Part shown: in pieces, positions 1 to 9,475 of the stretch
Numbering within the stretch: the first letter of the stretch is position 1
Layout: each line of letters starts with the position of its first letter
Origin: Haplomitrium mnioides
Taxonomy: Eukaryota > Marchantiophyta > Haplomitriopsida > Calobryales
Direction of reading: 5' to 3'
DNA length: 25,618 nt
Assembly: GCA_049999725.1 (NCBI GenBank)
Contig: JBNGIS010022106.1
Coordinates: 1-25,618 of the forward strand
The notes under the pieces: generated by a model
Told to the model about the DNA's origin: nothing
Database searches by the model: none
What the model saw: the letters and a program-made list of their open reading frames with translations, nothing else
Translations under genes and position numbers: made by a program

Positions 1-47
<47 letters not shown>
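1..47. repeat. (AT)n microsatellite
   Basis: Uninterrupted AT dinucleotide run of about 23 units at the left edge; it may continue beyond the window. Confidence 0.98.
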
Positions 48-48
<1 letters not shown>

Positions 49-76
49 CTCTTGTCATTCATTAAAATACATACAT

Positions 77-330
77 CTAAGAGATCTTAAGATTTAATAT
101 TTGTTTGAAAATAAACACTTTACTACTATATAAAAGAAAGTATAACTTTTCGGCTTCTTCTTTAGTCTTGTATTCTTTAAGACTAATAGTGTACATATCA
201 ATAGATTGAGAAGCATGAGCATTTGTAGTTGCAAGAGAATCTTGTAAAAACTTTCTAATTTCTAAAATAACTATAGAGCTATCAAAACCACCAACAATAA
301 GAACATGTTCTTTATGATACACTTAGATTA
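77..330 (-). pseudogene. Methyltransferase-like pseudogene, last exon (motif I region)
   Basis: An open minus-strand stretch of about 80 codons begins with a hydrophobic strand and glycine turn, HVLIVGGFDSSIVILE, near 270-315. This resembles motif I (the S-adenosylmethionine-binding glycine loop) of DNA methyltransferases, with the usual GxGS degraded to GFDSS. It ends with a charged helix, YKTKEEAEKLY. It lies downstream of the DIPY-containing exon, the motif order (IV before I) seen in beta-class amino-methyltransferases. About 200 bp of AT-rich DNA separates the two and may be an intron. Seen: the ORF and the motif. Inferred: membership in the same gene. Taken alone this exon would be unrecognisable. 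Confidence 0.4.
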
Positions 331-540
331 TATGAGATCCGGTGACATTTGATAGCAAAAACACTATCGTTAAAACTCTTTATAAAATATAGATAGAATG
401 TCATCTAGATTCCACAACAACACAATTTCACATTAATTTTAATGCATAAACAAAGCTTGTGCAAGACCTAAAGCAAAGATCTAAGATTCAATTTTGTTCG
501 TAATGTAAATGATTAATAAAAAAAAATTGTAAAAAGTTTA
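331..540. other. AT-rich gap inside the methylase pseudogene
   Basis: No reading frame or repeat is visible. It separates the DIPY exon from the motif I exon and may be a small intron or decayed coding sequence. No convincing splice pair was fixed. Confidence 0.4.
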
Positions 541-554
541 CAATTTTTGGTAAA

Positions 555-1188
555 CATTCACAAAAGCATTATATCTTGGATTTCAATTTGGTTAAAATTG
601 CATGATAACCAAAAACACTATGTATTTGTTTATCGAGAAGTCTAGTCGTATCTTCAGGTTGCGTGGCGTAATTTCAAAAAGACATCCTCAATGATGCCAA
701 ACTATTGCGAAGAATGGATAACCAAAAGTCGAAAGTAGTAATGGCCATGAAAGAGGAAACCATATCAAAAACATTATCTTTGTTGAAATGCTATGAATCA
801 TCATGCTTGCATTCTTTAGGGTTGTAATCGTAAGGAATGTCAGCAATTGCAAGAGTGAAACCTTTTGGTTTCACTAAACCTTTTAGTTGTCTTGCATTAG
901 ACTCTTTATGAGCTTGATAATATGTCACGTTGAGTCTATCCACATAAGGCTGCATATTTGCATCATGCTCATCAACACCTCCTTCAAAGAGAGGGACAAC
1001 AACTTCATTCTGTTGCCAAAGATTTCATTTCTTTGGCTTTCTAATAGTGCAGCAGAAAGGTAAGAGGATAGGAGACCAAGGTTGGGGCTTGGTCTTGGTA
1101 CTCTATAGCTTCTTCAGCCCTAATTTTCTTTCTTCTCTTTGCAGCTGCCATCAACTTCTTTGCAAGATGATGTTTAAAAGTTTTATCA
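555..1188 (-). pseudogene. Methyltransferase-like pseudogene, exon with DIPY motif
   Basis: Read leftward, this begins after a pyrimidine-rich acceptor ending in CCATAG (AG at 1189-1190). It encodes a basic segment (HHLAKKLMAAAKRRKKIR), then after a frameshift near 1030 a long frame with only two stops. Landmarks are a target segment FEGGVDEHDANMQPYVDRL, then GFTLAIADIPYDYN with the tetrapeptide DIPY at 830-841, matching the (D/N/S)PPY catalytic motif IV of DNA N6-adenine or N4-cytosine methyltransferases. An acidic loop and a helix (NVFDMVSSFMAITTFDFW) follow, as expected after motif IV. The second motif residue is I, which also occurs in eukaryotic relatives as I remember them. Premature stops show it is dead. 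The link to the ParB-like exons upstream rests on strand, order and splice-like borders. Confidence 0.5.
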
Positions 1189-1274
1189 CTATGGAAAAAA
1201 AACACGCAAGAAATTATTAGGAGAAAACTTTGAAATAAAAACACGTGTAACAAAAAATGTAAACAAGTTTGGAC

Positions 1275-1668
1275 TTTATTGAGCGTGGACTAAAAACAAG
1301 TCAATGGAAGCCTTCACTAAAGAAACAAAACGTGAATATAATGAAGAGTTCATGTGCACATGGACTTAAGAGTCCTTGGGCGCTAAGACACTAGAATCAA
1401 TGTGCGCAAGGAGTGAAGTGCCCATACGTGCATAAACCAAAGAGTCCATGCACATATGGACTTACGAGTCATTGAACGCTTTGACTCTTGAGTCTGTGCG
1501 CGTATGGACTGAAGAGTCCATGTATGCATAGATTGAAGGGTCCCATAGGGCAAGGTCTCTTCAATCTATATGTGCATAAACTCTTCAGTCAATGCATGCA
1601 AATACTATAGAGCCAAAGCGTTCAATGACTCTTAAATCTATGCCCGCATAAACTCTTCAGTCTATTTA
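1275..1668. repeat. 24-bp palindromic minisatellite, left half
   Basis: Degenerate head-to-tail units of about 24 bp related to AGAGTCCATGCGCGTATGG followed by ACTCA. In the best units GAGTCCAT and ATGGACTC are perfect reverse complements around a GCGC-like centre, so each unit can fold on itself. Clear units lie near 1440-1540. The array is interrupted by chromovirus A and resumes at about 6805. Confidence 0.85.
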
Positions 1669-2119
1669 TATAAAAGAACTCAAAGACCAACTTCCAAATG
1701 AGTAACAACTCCAAGATAACTCTAATAGAGTTATGCATCTCAAGGCCAATAAGCAAACAAAAGCCAAGAGTACAAGCCAAAGCCAAACAACCAAAGAGCC
1801 AAACCGAATTGAGAGGAACTCTAGAATGAGAAGTGGGGCTATGAATCCCTTCTATTTATGCAAAAGAAGAAATGTGTTATCCATTTTTCTTCACTTACAA
1901 GTCATTTCCAATTTCAACTATAAAAGTGATCTTATCGTACTGCTCTAAAAATAACTTCGAAGACAAGTAATGTTATCTCACTTCAATCTTAAAAGGAGCA
2001 TTATACCACTTCACTTAAAGTAACTTCAAAAGTAAGTAACCTTAAAATGATTTCAACCTTAAAGATGACCCTCTACCACTTTCCTCACTCCTCTCTATTT
2101 TCTTATAAATAGCACAACA
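1669..2119 (-). repeat. 3' LTR of chromovirus A
   Basis: Aligns throughout with 6363-6786 and with 17065-17515. On the minus strand the LTR begins TGTTGTGCTATTTATAAG and should end CTTTTACA; here the final CA has become TA. It contains about 20 bp (near 1767-1787) that the 5' LTR lacks. Confidence 0.93.
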
Positions 2120-2149
2120 TTATACTTGTACTATTACATAATCATTATT

Positions 2150-2350
2150 TTCTAATCGATGATGTACTTGTCATTGCCGCAACTTTCAAATAGTTGAATA
2201 GCATTTTGAACATTCTTAAGGTTTTAATAAGGTTTCTAAGTAGCATCATGAAGTGGATAACCTTTCCGCAAAACCTTATATTGAACTTTGTGGATGTTGT
2301 TTTTGCTTAATAACTCTTTTTACCAAAATGTGATCCACTTCATATTCTTT
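2150..2350 (-). pseudogene. Chromodomain, chromovirus A
   Basis: Minus-strand reading gives EYEVDHILVKR, then YKVLRKGYPLHDAT and NLKNVQNAIQLF. These match the chromodomain pattern of plant chromovirus integrases (EYEVE.IL, YLVKWKGYP..ATWEP, ENL). The domain is known to direct integration by reading histone marks. Stops replace several conserved residues, including the tryptophan after AT, so it is not functional. It sits at the C-terminal end of the polyprotein just before the 3' LTR, as expected. Confidence 0.75.
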
Positions 2351-2559
2351 ATGATCATCAAGAACAATAGCCGAAGGAGGAAGTTGAACAAGATTTGGAA
2401 AAGAAGATGGACTAGGAACAAAAACCTTAAGTTTAGAGATATGGAACACATGATGAATATTTGTATGAAAAGGAAGATCAAGTTTGTAAGCAACATGAGA
2501 AATAACTTGAGAAATAAAGCAAAGACTAATCCAAGTAGAAGATAACTAACGGACTTGAG

Positions 2560-3290
2560 TATCTAAAAACAATGGAAGATTGTGAGTAGATAACATAACT
2601 TGGTCACCTGAAAAATAAGAGAAACTACGACGATGTCTATCAACATATTTTTTTTGCCAATTTTGAGCAACAGTAAGATGGTTGTGAGCATCTTGCAAAG
2701 AAGAAGATAAACAAGACAAAAAGGTAGAAAAGGTAAGAAACTATTCCAATTGATGTGATGAATATTGATGAATGCGCGAATCATATCCTCTACAATGCAA
2801 TTAGCATGCTCTGTGTGCCCACCTATTTGAGGATGATAAGCAATGAACATAGAGAGTTTGGTTCTCAGAAGCTTGAACAACTCTTGCCAAAACTTTCCAA
2901 TGAAACTCGAATTCCTATCAGATATTAACACCTTGGGGATGATGATGGCAGATAATATCAAAGTAAATTTTTGCCAATTATAGAGCATCCACTGTTAGTG
3001 CTAAATGAATATGCTTGTTGAGCTTGCACACAAACATCACAATGGTAGTAAACCCATGAGGCGTAGTTGGAACTGAAGTGAAAAGATCCAAACTTACATG
3101 TTCCCAACAAGCAATAGGAATTGGTAGAGGCTGAAGAAGTCTTGCTGGTTTTTGATTTGAAGTTTTGTTTCGTTAACTACTTTCACATGAACGAAAAAAA
3201 CCACAAACATCTCGAACCAAGTTAGGCCACCACCAAGTGTGCTGAAGCAACTATGTAGTTTTATCTACTCCACGATGCCATGAGATACGA
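2560..3290 (-). pseudogene. Integrase (rve core), chromovirus A
   Basis: Leftward order: a zinc-binding remnant followed by NKTSNQKPARLLQPLPIP (about 3120-3180), then the core domain. The three catalytic acids are still readable: D in LDLFTSVP (3086-3088), D in ISDRNSSF (2917-2919), and E in GGHTEHAN (2809-2811), with 35 residues between the second and third. KFWQELFKLLRTKLS and AYHPQ are typical of the gypsy integrase core. A stop near 2990 separates the first aspartate from the rest. Downstream, FSGDQVMLST and HVFHISKL mark the region between core and chromodomain. Confidence 0.85.
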
Positions 3291-3789
3291 ATGTCATTCA
3301 GTTCTTGTAAACGAGCAATTTGAAGAATATTTTCTTGAAGAGCATATATTTGATGGCCTCAATAGAGAATACCATCTTAAATGGAAAAAGAATAATACTC
3401 ACTATCTTTGACCACCAATCGTGCTCAAACAAAACTTGAAAAAAAAATATCTTCCGGTAGTTTTTAGCGATAACTTTCACTAGTTGTATTATCAAGATGC
3501 AATACGCTAATATTGACTACCTCTATTGTATTTACTCAATGATCCGACCTTAGTGACAATACATCACGAATGGTGTGCAACTTTCTAGGCTTGTATTCTA
3601 GCTTGATATCAAGGAGTTGCAATTGATCTTCTCATCCGTGAAGGCGACTTGTCATATTTTCCAAATGGATCGCTTGTAACAATGGTTTGTATTTGTGTGC
3701 ATAAGTACAAGTCTTCCCAAAAGATAACGTCTCAACAACTTGGTAACATAAACCATTGTCAATTGCTCTCAATCCCTTGTAGAATAATT

Positions 3790-4280
3790 TCTCTCCATCG
3801 TATTTAATCTATATGATATGAAGGCAACTAAATGAAGTCCATCCTCAAACTCTTGTTGTAAAACTGCTCTAGTAGCAAAATTAGAAGCATCAAAATCAAC
3901 TATAGAACGTGCCTTTGGATCATATGGTTGTAGAATAGTATGAGAAGAGAATACATCTTTGAGTTGTTGAAATACTGCTTGCTCTTTAACGACCCATTGA
4001 AATTTGACCTCCTTGCCTAGTAGATCTATAAATGATGCAATAATATGTGCATAATAATGGATGAATCGTCAATAAAAGCTTGCTAATCCATTGAAGGGTC
4101 TAATGTCCTTTGCCTCCTTTGGTGTTGGCCACTCTGTGATAGCTTTAATTTTCTCTTCTTCCTTTTTGACACCATTCGTAGACACATTGTGCTTTAGGTA
4201 AGTAACCTCTTGCTTCCAAAATTCGTACTTAGATCTCTTGCAATAAAACTTCCTATTACCCAACCTTTGCAATACTTCTT
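3790..4280 (-). pseudogene. RNase H region and RT thumb, chromovirus A
   Basis: Minus strand shows GNRKFYCKRSKYEFW and EWPTPKEAKDIRPFNGLASFY (RT connection; written here as landmarks only), then YDPKARSIVDFDASNFATRAVLQQ (landmarks YDPK, DFDASN, AVLQQE) and LVAFISYRLN, typical of gypsy RNase H. The first catalytic aspartate is kept in DAS. Several frameshifts are present. Confidence 0.8.
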
Positions 4281-4700
4281 TCAGATGATCGCAATGCTTT
4301 CAAAAATGTCATCCAAGAATACCAAAACTGACTTATCCTTACATTTGGTTTCACTAATGCTCCAACTATATTAATGGATTAAATGCATCAAATTTTTTAT
4401 GGGTTCCATTTAAAATGCCCATATGTTGTGCGAAAAGTTGTCTTTGGCATATCACTTGGCTTGATAGGAATATGCCAATAGCCACTTCGAAGATTCAACT
4501 TGAAAAAAAATTGCGCACTACTCAACTGATCCAAAAAATCATCAATATGTGGTAAGAAATAAGCATTCTTTAGTGTTTGATTGTTCAAACTACGATAATT
4601 TATACAAATATAAAGTCCACCATCTTTCTTTGGTACAAATAATACCAATGCTTCACAGGGCGAAGTGCTAGTTGAATGAATCTCTTCTCAAGAAGATCCG
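4281..4700 (-). pseudogene. Reverse transcriptase palm, chromovirus A
   Basis: Contains VPKKDGGLYICINYRSLN, then [20 protein letters not shown], then SGYWHIPIKPSDMPKTTFRT, all conserved landmarks of Ty3/gypsy RT. The first catalytic aspartate (normally LDLRSGY) has become N (LNLRSGY). The second catalytic block, seen as VLVFLDDI near 4305-4330, follows an internal deletion: about 40 residues usually found between YGHFEW and the xDD box are mostly missing. Confidence 0.88.
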
Positions 4701-5233
4701 TCAAGGTCTTGGAAAGCTTGTCCAACTCTTGTAGCAATAACTAGTATATAGACCGATTATAAGAAGTACTTCATGGTATCAACTCAATTGGAAAGAGCAT
4801 TCCTCAATCATTTGGTAACCCTTTTGGCAAATCATCTAGAAATATATCTCCAAACTCCTTAAAAATATCATCAATCATTGAGGTCGGTACAAATTTCTCT
4901 CCTTTCTTATTCAAGTCTATGATAGGCTTGATCCACTCGACAAAGACAAGCATCTCTTTTTCCATCAAAGCATTATGCTAAATTGATTTGAGCCTTTCAC
5001 CAACGGTGCTAGACGCTCTAAGAGAATTTTCTTTCCTTGTAAAGTAACTTGAATTTGTCATTTTGCTCAATCAACTTGAGCGGATCAATCTTCAAGCCAA
5101 TTCAAGCCTAAAATAATATCATATTGTACTGGTCCAATATCTAAATATATAGATTCCTCATACTCTTTGCCAACCCTTAGAAGAAATTTCTTGTGTGAGT
5201 GGAGCACCTCATGTTTCTTATCGTCGATCATAG

Positions 5234-5420
5234 TCACAAAACTTCCATTGATAGGCAAAGTTTAGCTTTCATTTTCTTTGCAAAACGTATTGACATGAAA
5301 TTTTCAGAGCTTCCAAGGTCTACCAACATTCTACAGGAATGTTCATCAACCAGACGATCTAGATGAAACAAGGTGTTTTGAATTATTGTCAAGCTTTTAA
5401 TTTCATTAGAACTAATCAAG
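5234..5420 (-). pseudogene. Aspartic protease remnant, chromovirus A
   Basis: Reads ...CRMLVDLGSSENFMSIRFAKK, which lines up with the retropepsin pattern L(I/V)D(S/T)G(A/S)(S/T)HNFIS. The catalytic triad D(S/T)G is changed to DLG, so the protease would be inactive. It lies between the gag zinc knuckle and RT. Confidence 0.75.
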
Positions 5421-5435
5421 CTCTCACTAAGCCGC

Positions 5436-6323
5436 TCAATTGTTTTTATTAAGATCTGCCGTTTCTCTAGTTTTCATCTTCAACAATTGCAGCTTGAACA
5501 AGAGTGTGTGGTTGACTTGGCAACGTGGGCAACTTGCAATCATATGACCAAGTTGTTGACAATAAAAACATCCTCCAATTTGACGTAGGCACTTACGCTC
5601 TACATTAGTGAGTGTTATTCTTTGTGTTACATCAATCTCCATAGGTACAACCTCATTTGGTGGTACATGAACATTTGATAAAGCTTGTTGTGGACATGGT
5701 CTAGCTTTGGTAGTTGCTATTGTTTAGCATGAACATTGCTTCTTCTAGTTGAGAGGGCTCTCTCATTCTCACTTCCATTCTAGTGCGATACTTCAATCCT
5801 CAAACAAGGCGATATAAGGCTTCTTTCTCACCCATATTAGGAATTTGCAAAATGATATTTTGAAATTATGTGACGTAGCTCCTCATTGTACCCAACTACT
5901 TCAATTCTACCGATCAATCTCTTGCCACCTTTGAAGTATTTAGAGCTCTAAATCTTAAATTCACATCTTCTTTGAACTGTCACTAGTAAGCAATTGGAGG
6001 AACAATTCCACATTCAACTTGTTGTATTTGATATCTCCACCAAGTTTTTGCAACTCCTTCTAATTGACTTGAGCAAATAGAATTCTTTGACCATCTTCTC
6101 TGATGTTTGTAGCCTCAAAGTATTGCTCGCAATCAAGCAAAAAATTCTCAGATACGTAAGGAACCATCTTCTAATCATATGCTTTTGGTTTGGGAAGGTG
6201 GATATGACTTTCTTCTTTTTGAAAATGTGCCCTCTTTCTCACATCTACTTGAACTTGCAAAAGATAAGAAATATGTTCAATTTGTTGTTGCATTGTTTGA
6301 GTCACGACTTCTTGATTCTCCAT
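5436..6323 (-). pseudogene. gag with CCHC zinc knuckle, chromovirus A
   Basis: The likely start is the ATG at 6323 (MENQEVVTQTMQQQ), about 40 nt inside the 5' LTR-proximal leader and just past the primer-binding site. Capsid-like text such as CEQYFEATNI and a basic WWRY-like stretch follow with stops. Near the end, GGCFYCQQLGHMIASCPRC at 5529-5570 is a canonical CX2CX4HX4C nucleocapsid knuckle that binds genomic RNA. The reading frame is broken several times between about 5650 and 6170. Confidence 0.75.
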
Positions 6324-6344
6324 GTAACTCTCCACCAGAAAGAA

Positions 6345-6362
6345 CCATGGTTCTGATACAAA
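6345..6362 (-). other. Primer-binding site (initiator tRNA-Met type)
   Basis: Immediately inside the 5' LTR the minus strand reads TTTGTATCAGAACCATGG, a decayed match to the common plant primer-binding sequence TGGTATCAGAGCCATGG complementary to the 3' end of initiator tRNA-Met. Confidence 0.8.
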
Positions 6363-6786
6363 TGTAAAAGAACTCAAAGACCAGCTACCAAATGAGCAAC
6401 AACTCCAAGATAACTCTAATAGAGTTATGCAACTCAAGGCCAATAAGGAAGCGAAAGCCAAGTAGCCAAAGAGCCAAACCGAATTGAGAGGAACTTCAGA
6501 ATGAGAAGTGGGGCTATGAAGCCTTTCTATTTATACAAGAGAAGAAGGTGTCATACCCCCTCCTTCACTTACAAGTCACTTCCAATTTCAGCCCTAAAAG
6601 TGATATTGTCTCTAAAATTAACTTCGAAGGTATGTAGTCTTATCTAACTTCAACTCTAAAAGTAATCTTATACCACTTCGCTTAAAGTAGCTTCAAAAGC
6701 AAGTAACCTTAAAATGATTTCAACTCTAAAAATGACCTTCTACCGCTTCCTCCACTCCTATCCATTTTCTTATAAATAGCACAACA
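6363..6786 (-). repeat. 5' LTR of chromovirus A
   Basis: On the minus strand it starts TGTTGTGC and ends TTTTACA, the TG...CA form. A TATA box (TGTATAAATAG on the minus strand) lies at about 6526-6537, in the position expected for the U3/R boundary. A short open frame across this LTR (6324-6461) is not considered coding. Confidence 0.93.
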
Positions 6787-6804
6787 TCATGGTTGTATTA
6801 TTAA

Positions 6805-6915
6805 AATGCACTTCCTTATGTGCATAGACTTTGCAAAGTCCAAATGAGAAAGAAACTCAATGAAGGCCATGTGAGTATAGACTCTTTAAAGCCCATGTGT
6901 GGGTGAACTCAAAGT
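6805..6915. repeat. 24-bp palindromic minisatellite, right half
   Basis: Continuation of the 24-bp array beyond chromovirus A, with units such as TATGTGCATAGACTTTGCAA, GAGTATAGACTCTTTAAAG and CCCATGTGTGGGTGAACTC. It shows that the chromovirus entered an existing array. Confidence 0.75.
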
Positions 6916-7005
6916 GTACTAGATAGGCATATGAAAAAAATTTCAAGGATATTTTTTCAAAAAAAAAAAACCTACATTAATTTTAAATTCAAAATGAAGA
7001 CTTAC

Positions 7006-8479
7006 TAATAATTTTTCAAAATTGGAGTAGAAAGACAACATCTTCAACTCCTTGGTGTGGATGAGATATTCCATCTTTGCCTCTTCCCAAGATGCACAAT
7101 GAACCTCCGAGCAAAACAACTTGATTATGACTACCAAAACTTTATGTTTCTCTAATTCCCAAGATATCTCTTGAATTGAAAGCTCCCCTACTTCCACTCC
7201 TTTTAAAACCAAAATTTTTATCTCATTAGAAAGACCTTCAAGGAACCCTCAAGGTGTCCACTTCATGTCTTCCATTCTTAAAGAGTCTTTGACTTTAGAC
7301 TTTAGACCTTTCACCAAGCTCTTCTCCCACATGGAAAAAAATGCCATGTTTCAACTCTTAGAGCTCTTTTTTTTGACATGCCAATTGAAACCAATTATCT
7401 TGAGAAGTCATTGTCTTCTCCAAAGTAGACTTTGGTTTAATCTCTAGAGTCTCCAAAACCAATACTATTTTTAGTTTTTGAGATGAAATCATCCCACTCT
7501 TCATAAATTGTTGGTGCGAGTTCTTGACCTTATGTATTGATGTCATCTCCAACTGGTAGCATTGGTCGCAATTGTCTTTAGCCACAAAAATTCAAGCTTC
7601 TATTGGTGTATGCCTTATGTAAAAGTAACAATTATAGAACGAAAGCATAGGATTCTTTGCTCTGTATTTTGTAATCAATAGCTGCCTTGTAGCAACATCG
7701 TGGATGGTTCCAACAATCTCATATCTATGTTTGTTAGTGTTCCTAATGTCAAACTCTGACTTGCTTATCAACCTGCACTTTGGATCTACAACAACAATAA
7801 AAAAAGAGTGAGCATACTTGTTGGTCAACATTCTTTGTGCAAGCAGCTCCACAAAGTCCTCGTTTAGTCGTATAATCTGGAATAGTCCTCAATTGTCCAT
7901 TCTAGGTTTTGAGAATTTTAAATTCTCGAGCCGAATTGTCATGATCTCCTCACGAACTCTACATTGCTGGATTGCAGACTCCCAGATTGCATTTTAATAT
8001 TCTTTAGACACTATTTGAGTATCCACCTACTCTCTCTCTTGAAAAGTTCTGAAGCCCTTATGCAATTGCTGTTTTGCTCTTGAGGTTGGTTGTTGCACAA
8101 GCTCTAGCTCAACCTCTTCCTCAGAGCTACTGGAAGAGGAAGATGATGGGGCAGATGTAAAGGAGCTTGGAGGAGAAGTTGACAAAATTGGCTCTTTACA
8201 CAAACAGGCGGTGGTGACACTGACTTTTTCTTTTGCACAATTGGCTTATTTTTTTAGCCTTCTACAAGCTCCACTTCTTTTCTTTTTTTCGGAGCTGATG
8301 GTCTATTTGTTGCTCCTATAGAAAAAGTTATAGCACTGAGATGAGGCACACACTATGCCAACCTCAACCTAACCTTAACTTTCAGAATCTTGAAGGTGAA
8401 GGCAAACTTAATGAAATCTCTTTCTACATGCTTGGCATTCGAATAGGCATTGACAAAGTCCAAAAAACAATTGCGAAAA
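7006..8479 (-). pseudogene. ParB-like domain pseudogene exon (ParB-like/methylase fusion)
   Basis: Reads leftward from a splice acceptor (CCTTTTAG at 8480-8487). Order: a basic N-terminal part (FVNAYSNAKHVERDFIKF), a Lys-rich then Ser/Glu-rich linker (APSSSSSSSSEEEVELELV, about 8080-8150), then a ParB/sulfiredoxin-like core: RLNEDFVELLAQRM, VVVDPKCRLISKSEFD, YEIVGTIHDVATRQLL (about 7670-7715) and YNCYFYIRHT. The GTIHD box corresponds to the GGxHR catalytic or nucleotide-binding motif of ParB-like domains, with G and R replaced. It is followed by AKDNCDQ and KVKNSHQQF and, near 7040-7200, GELSIQEISWELEKHK and SWEEAKMEYLIHT. I recognise this series from uncharacterised eukaryotic proteins in which a ParB-like domain precedes a methyltransferase. 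Stops at about 8350, 8030, 7880, 7590 and 7357 make it a pseudogene. Confidence 0.6.
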
Positions 8480-9112
8480 CTAAAAGGAAAAAATATATTA
8501 GTGCCAACGGACTAAAATAAAAAATAAATACAAGATTGCAAGATTGCCAGTTCTCTAGACTCCAAGCATGTTGAGACATAAGAGTCCATGCATACATAGA
8601 ATGTCTAGCCAATGCGTGCAAAAACTTTGAAGTCTATGCGCGCAACAACTCTTGAACCTATACGTACATGGACTCTCTAGTCCAAGAGTGCCTTGATTGG
8701 AGAGTTCTTTTGTGCAAGGATGCTAGAGTCCATTTGCGCATAGACTAAAGAATCCATGTGCGTATGGAATGAAGAATCCATGCGCGTATGGACTCAAGAG
8801 TCCAAGCGCAAGGACTACAAGGGTCCAAACACAAATGAATTGAAGAGTCCATAAGCATTTACTCAAGAGTCCATGCACGTATGGACTCAAGAGTCCTAAA
8901 GTGCAAGGACTCTACAATCCAAACGTGCTTCAACTTTAGAATCCATATGTGCATGGACTTCATAGTCAGTATGTGTGTGTAGACTTTCAAGTTCAATCGC
9001 ACTTCAACTATGGAGTCTCTATTGCAAAGACTTGTGATTCCATGCTAGCATGGACTTGATTGTTTATGCTAGCATGAACTCCTAACAAAAAAAAAGAGTT
9101 AAGAGTTTTTAC
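8480..9112 (-). other. GT-AG intron filled by 24-bp minisatellite
   Basis: On the minus strand the donor is ATGGAAAG|GTAAAAAC (9112) and the acceptor is TTTTTTCCTTTTAG (8480). Removing it joins the reading frame of the first exon to FRNCFLDFVNAYSNAKHVER exactly in phase, with the AG of the first exon completed by the first T of the second. About 530 of its 633 bp is minisatellite. Frame conservation is good evidence for a genuine ancient intron rather than an insertion. Confidence 0.7.
8555..9085. repeat. 24-bp palindromic minisatellite, best array
   Basis: About 22 degenerate units, consensus near AGAGTCCATGCGCGTATGG + ACTCA. The clearest run is 8725-8900. The half-units GAGTCCAT and ATGGACTC are exact reverse complements, so every unit is a small hairpin candidate. 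The same unit is used in the other intron of this gene (1275-1668 and 6805-6915). Confidence 0.92.
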
Positions 9113-9475
9113 CTTTCCATTCTTGTAAGCTTCTTGCAAGTCGATTGTGAATAAGTCTTGGAGGGCTTTATTTTGTTGAAGCAAAACCTCTTTGAAGAGA
9201 TCTTGTAGAGACCAATCCCATCCTCCAACTGCACAAGAAGCCCAATGTGAGCTCTGTGCTTCTCATAAATCATTGAGATTTGGACCAAAATGCTCATGTT
9301 GAACTTTTTGCCCTCACATTGGAAAATGTACAGGTAATGGTCAATGTTTTTGATGGTGCCACAACAAACTAGCCATTCATTTGCTAATTTGATGGGCTCA
9401 ACTGCTTGCAATAAACCAGCATGCCAATAAGACTTTGGTTGCATCCGTTTCTAGAGTAGTGGCTTGAGATGCCAT
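9113..9475 (-). pseudogene. First exon of ParB-like/methylase pseudogene
   Basis: The proposed start is the ATG at 9475 (MASQATTLETDATKVLL), followed by a one-base frameshift near 9430 and then LLQAVEPIKLANEWLVCCG, HYLYIFQCEGKKFNMSILV and IGLLVQLEDGIGLYKISSKR, ending CKKLTRME at the splice donor. The sequence resembles no domain that I can name. It is assigned to the ParB-like gene because splicing the 633-bp intron keeps the frame into the next exon. The start lies about 470 bp from the apparent start of the divergent plus-strand gene. Confidence 0.5.

Larger units (their letters stand above)
1669..6786 (-). mobile_element. Ty3/gypsy chromovirus A (LTR retrotransposon), decayed
   Basis: Minus-strand element with LTRs at both ends, a primer-binding site next to the right-hand (5') LTR and, reading leftward, remnants of gag, protease, RT, RNase H, integrase and a chromodomain. 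That gene order and the chromodomain place it in the chromovirus branch of Ty3/gypsy. Frameshifts and stops interrupt every domain, and the two LTRs differ visibly by substitutions and by a gap of about 20 bp, so the insertion is old. The flanking pentamers (1664-1668 and 6787-6791) do not match, so the target duplication is lost or hidden in the surrounding minisatellite. It disrupts the 24-bp array in an intron of the methylase pseudogene. Confidence 0.93.
1189..7005 (-). other. Putative intron of the ParB-like/methylase gene, hosting chromovirus A
   Basis: The minus strand shows a strong donor, A|GTAAGT, at 7005-7000 just after a clean coding stretch, and a polypyrimidine acceptor ending CCATAG at 1189-1190. 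Without chromovirus A (1669-6786) the intron would be about 700 bp, nearly all 24-bp minisatellite. The exon phases on either side do not match exactly (phase 0 into phase 2), so either an indel has shifted a frame or the exact border is wrong. Confidence 0.45.

Noticed and set aside
6324-6461. Open frame across the chromovirus A 5' LTR, in frame with gag
   Set aside because: It lies in LTR and leader sequence; gag homology begins only at the internal ATG at 6323.
1664-6791. Target-site duplication of chromovirus A
   Set aside because: Flanks ATTTA and TCATG do not match, and the left LTR has lost its terminal CA (minus strand).
8555-9085. Regular short palindromic repeats resembling a CRISPR array
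   Set aside because: Units are contiguous with no unique spacers, highly degenerate, and lie in eukaryotic DNA inside an intron.
77-9475. A DIRS-type retrotransposon as source of the methyltransferase
   Set aside because: DIRS elements carry a methylase domain, but no tyrosine recombinase, RT or split repeats of that type were seen on this unit; the ParB-like domain also does not belong to DIRS.
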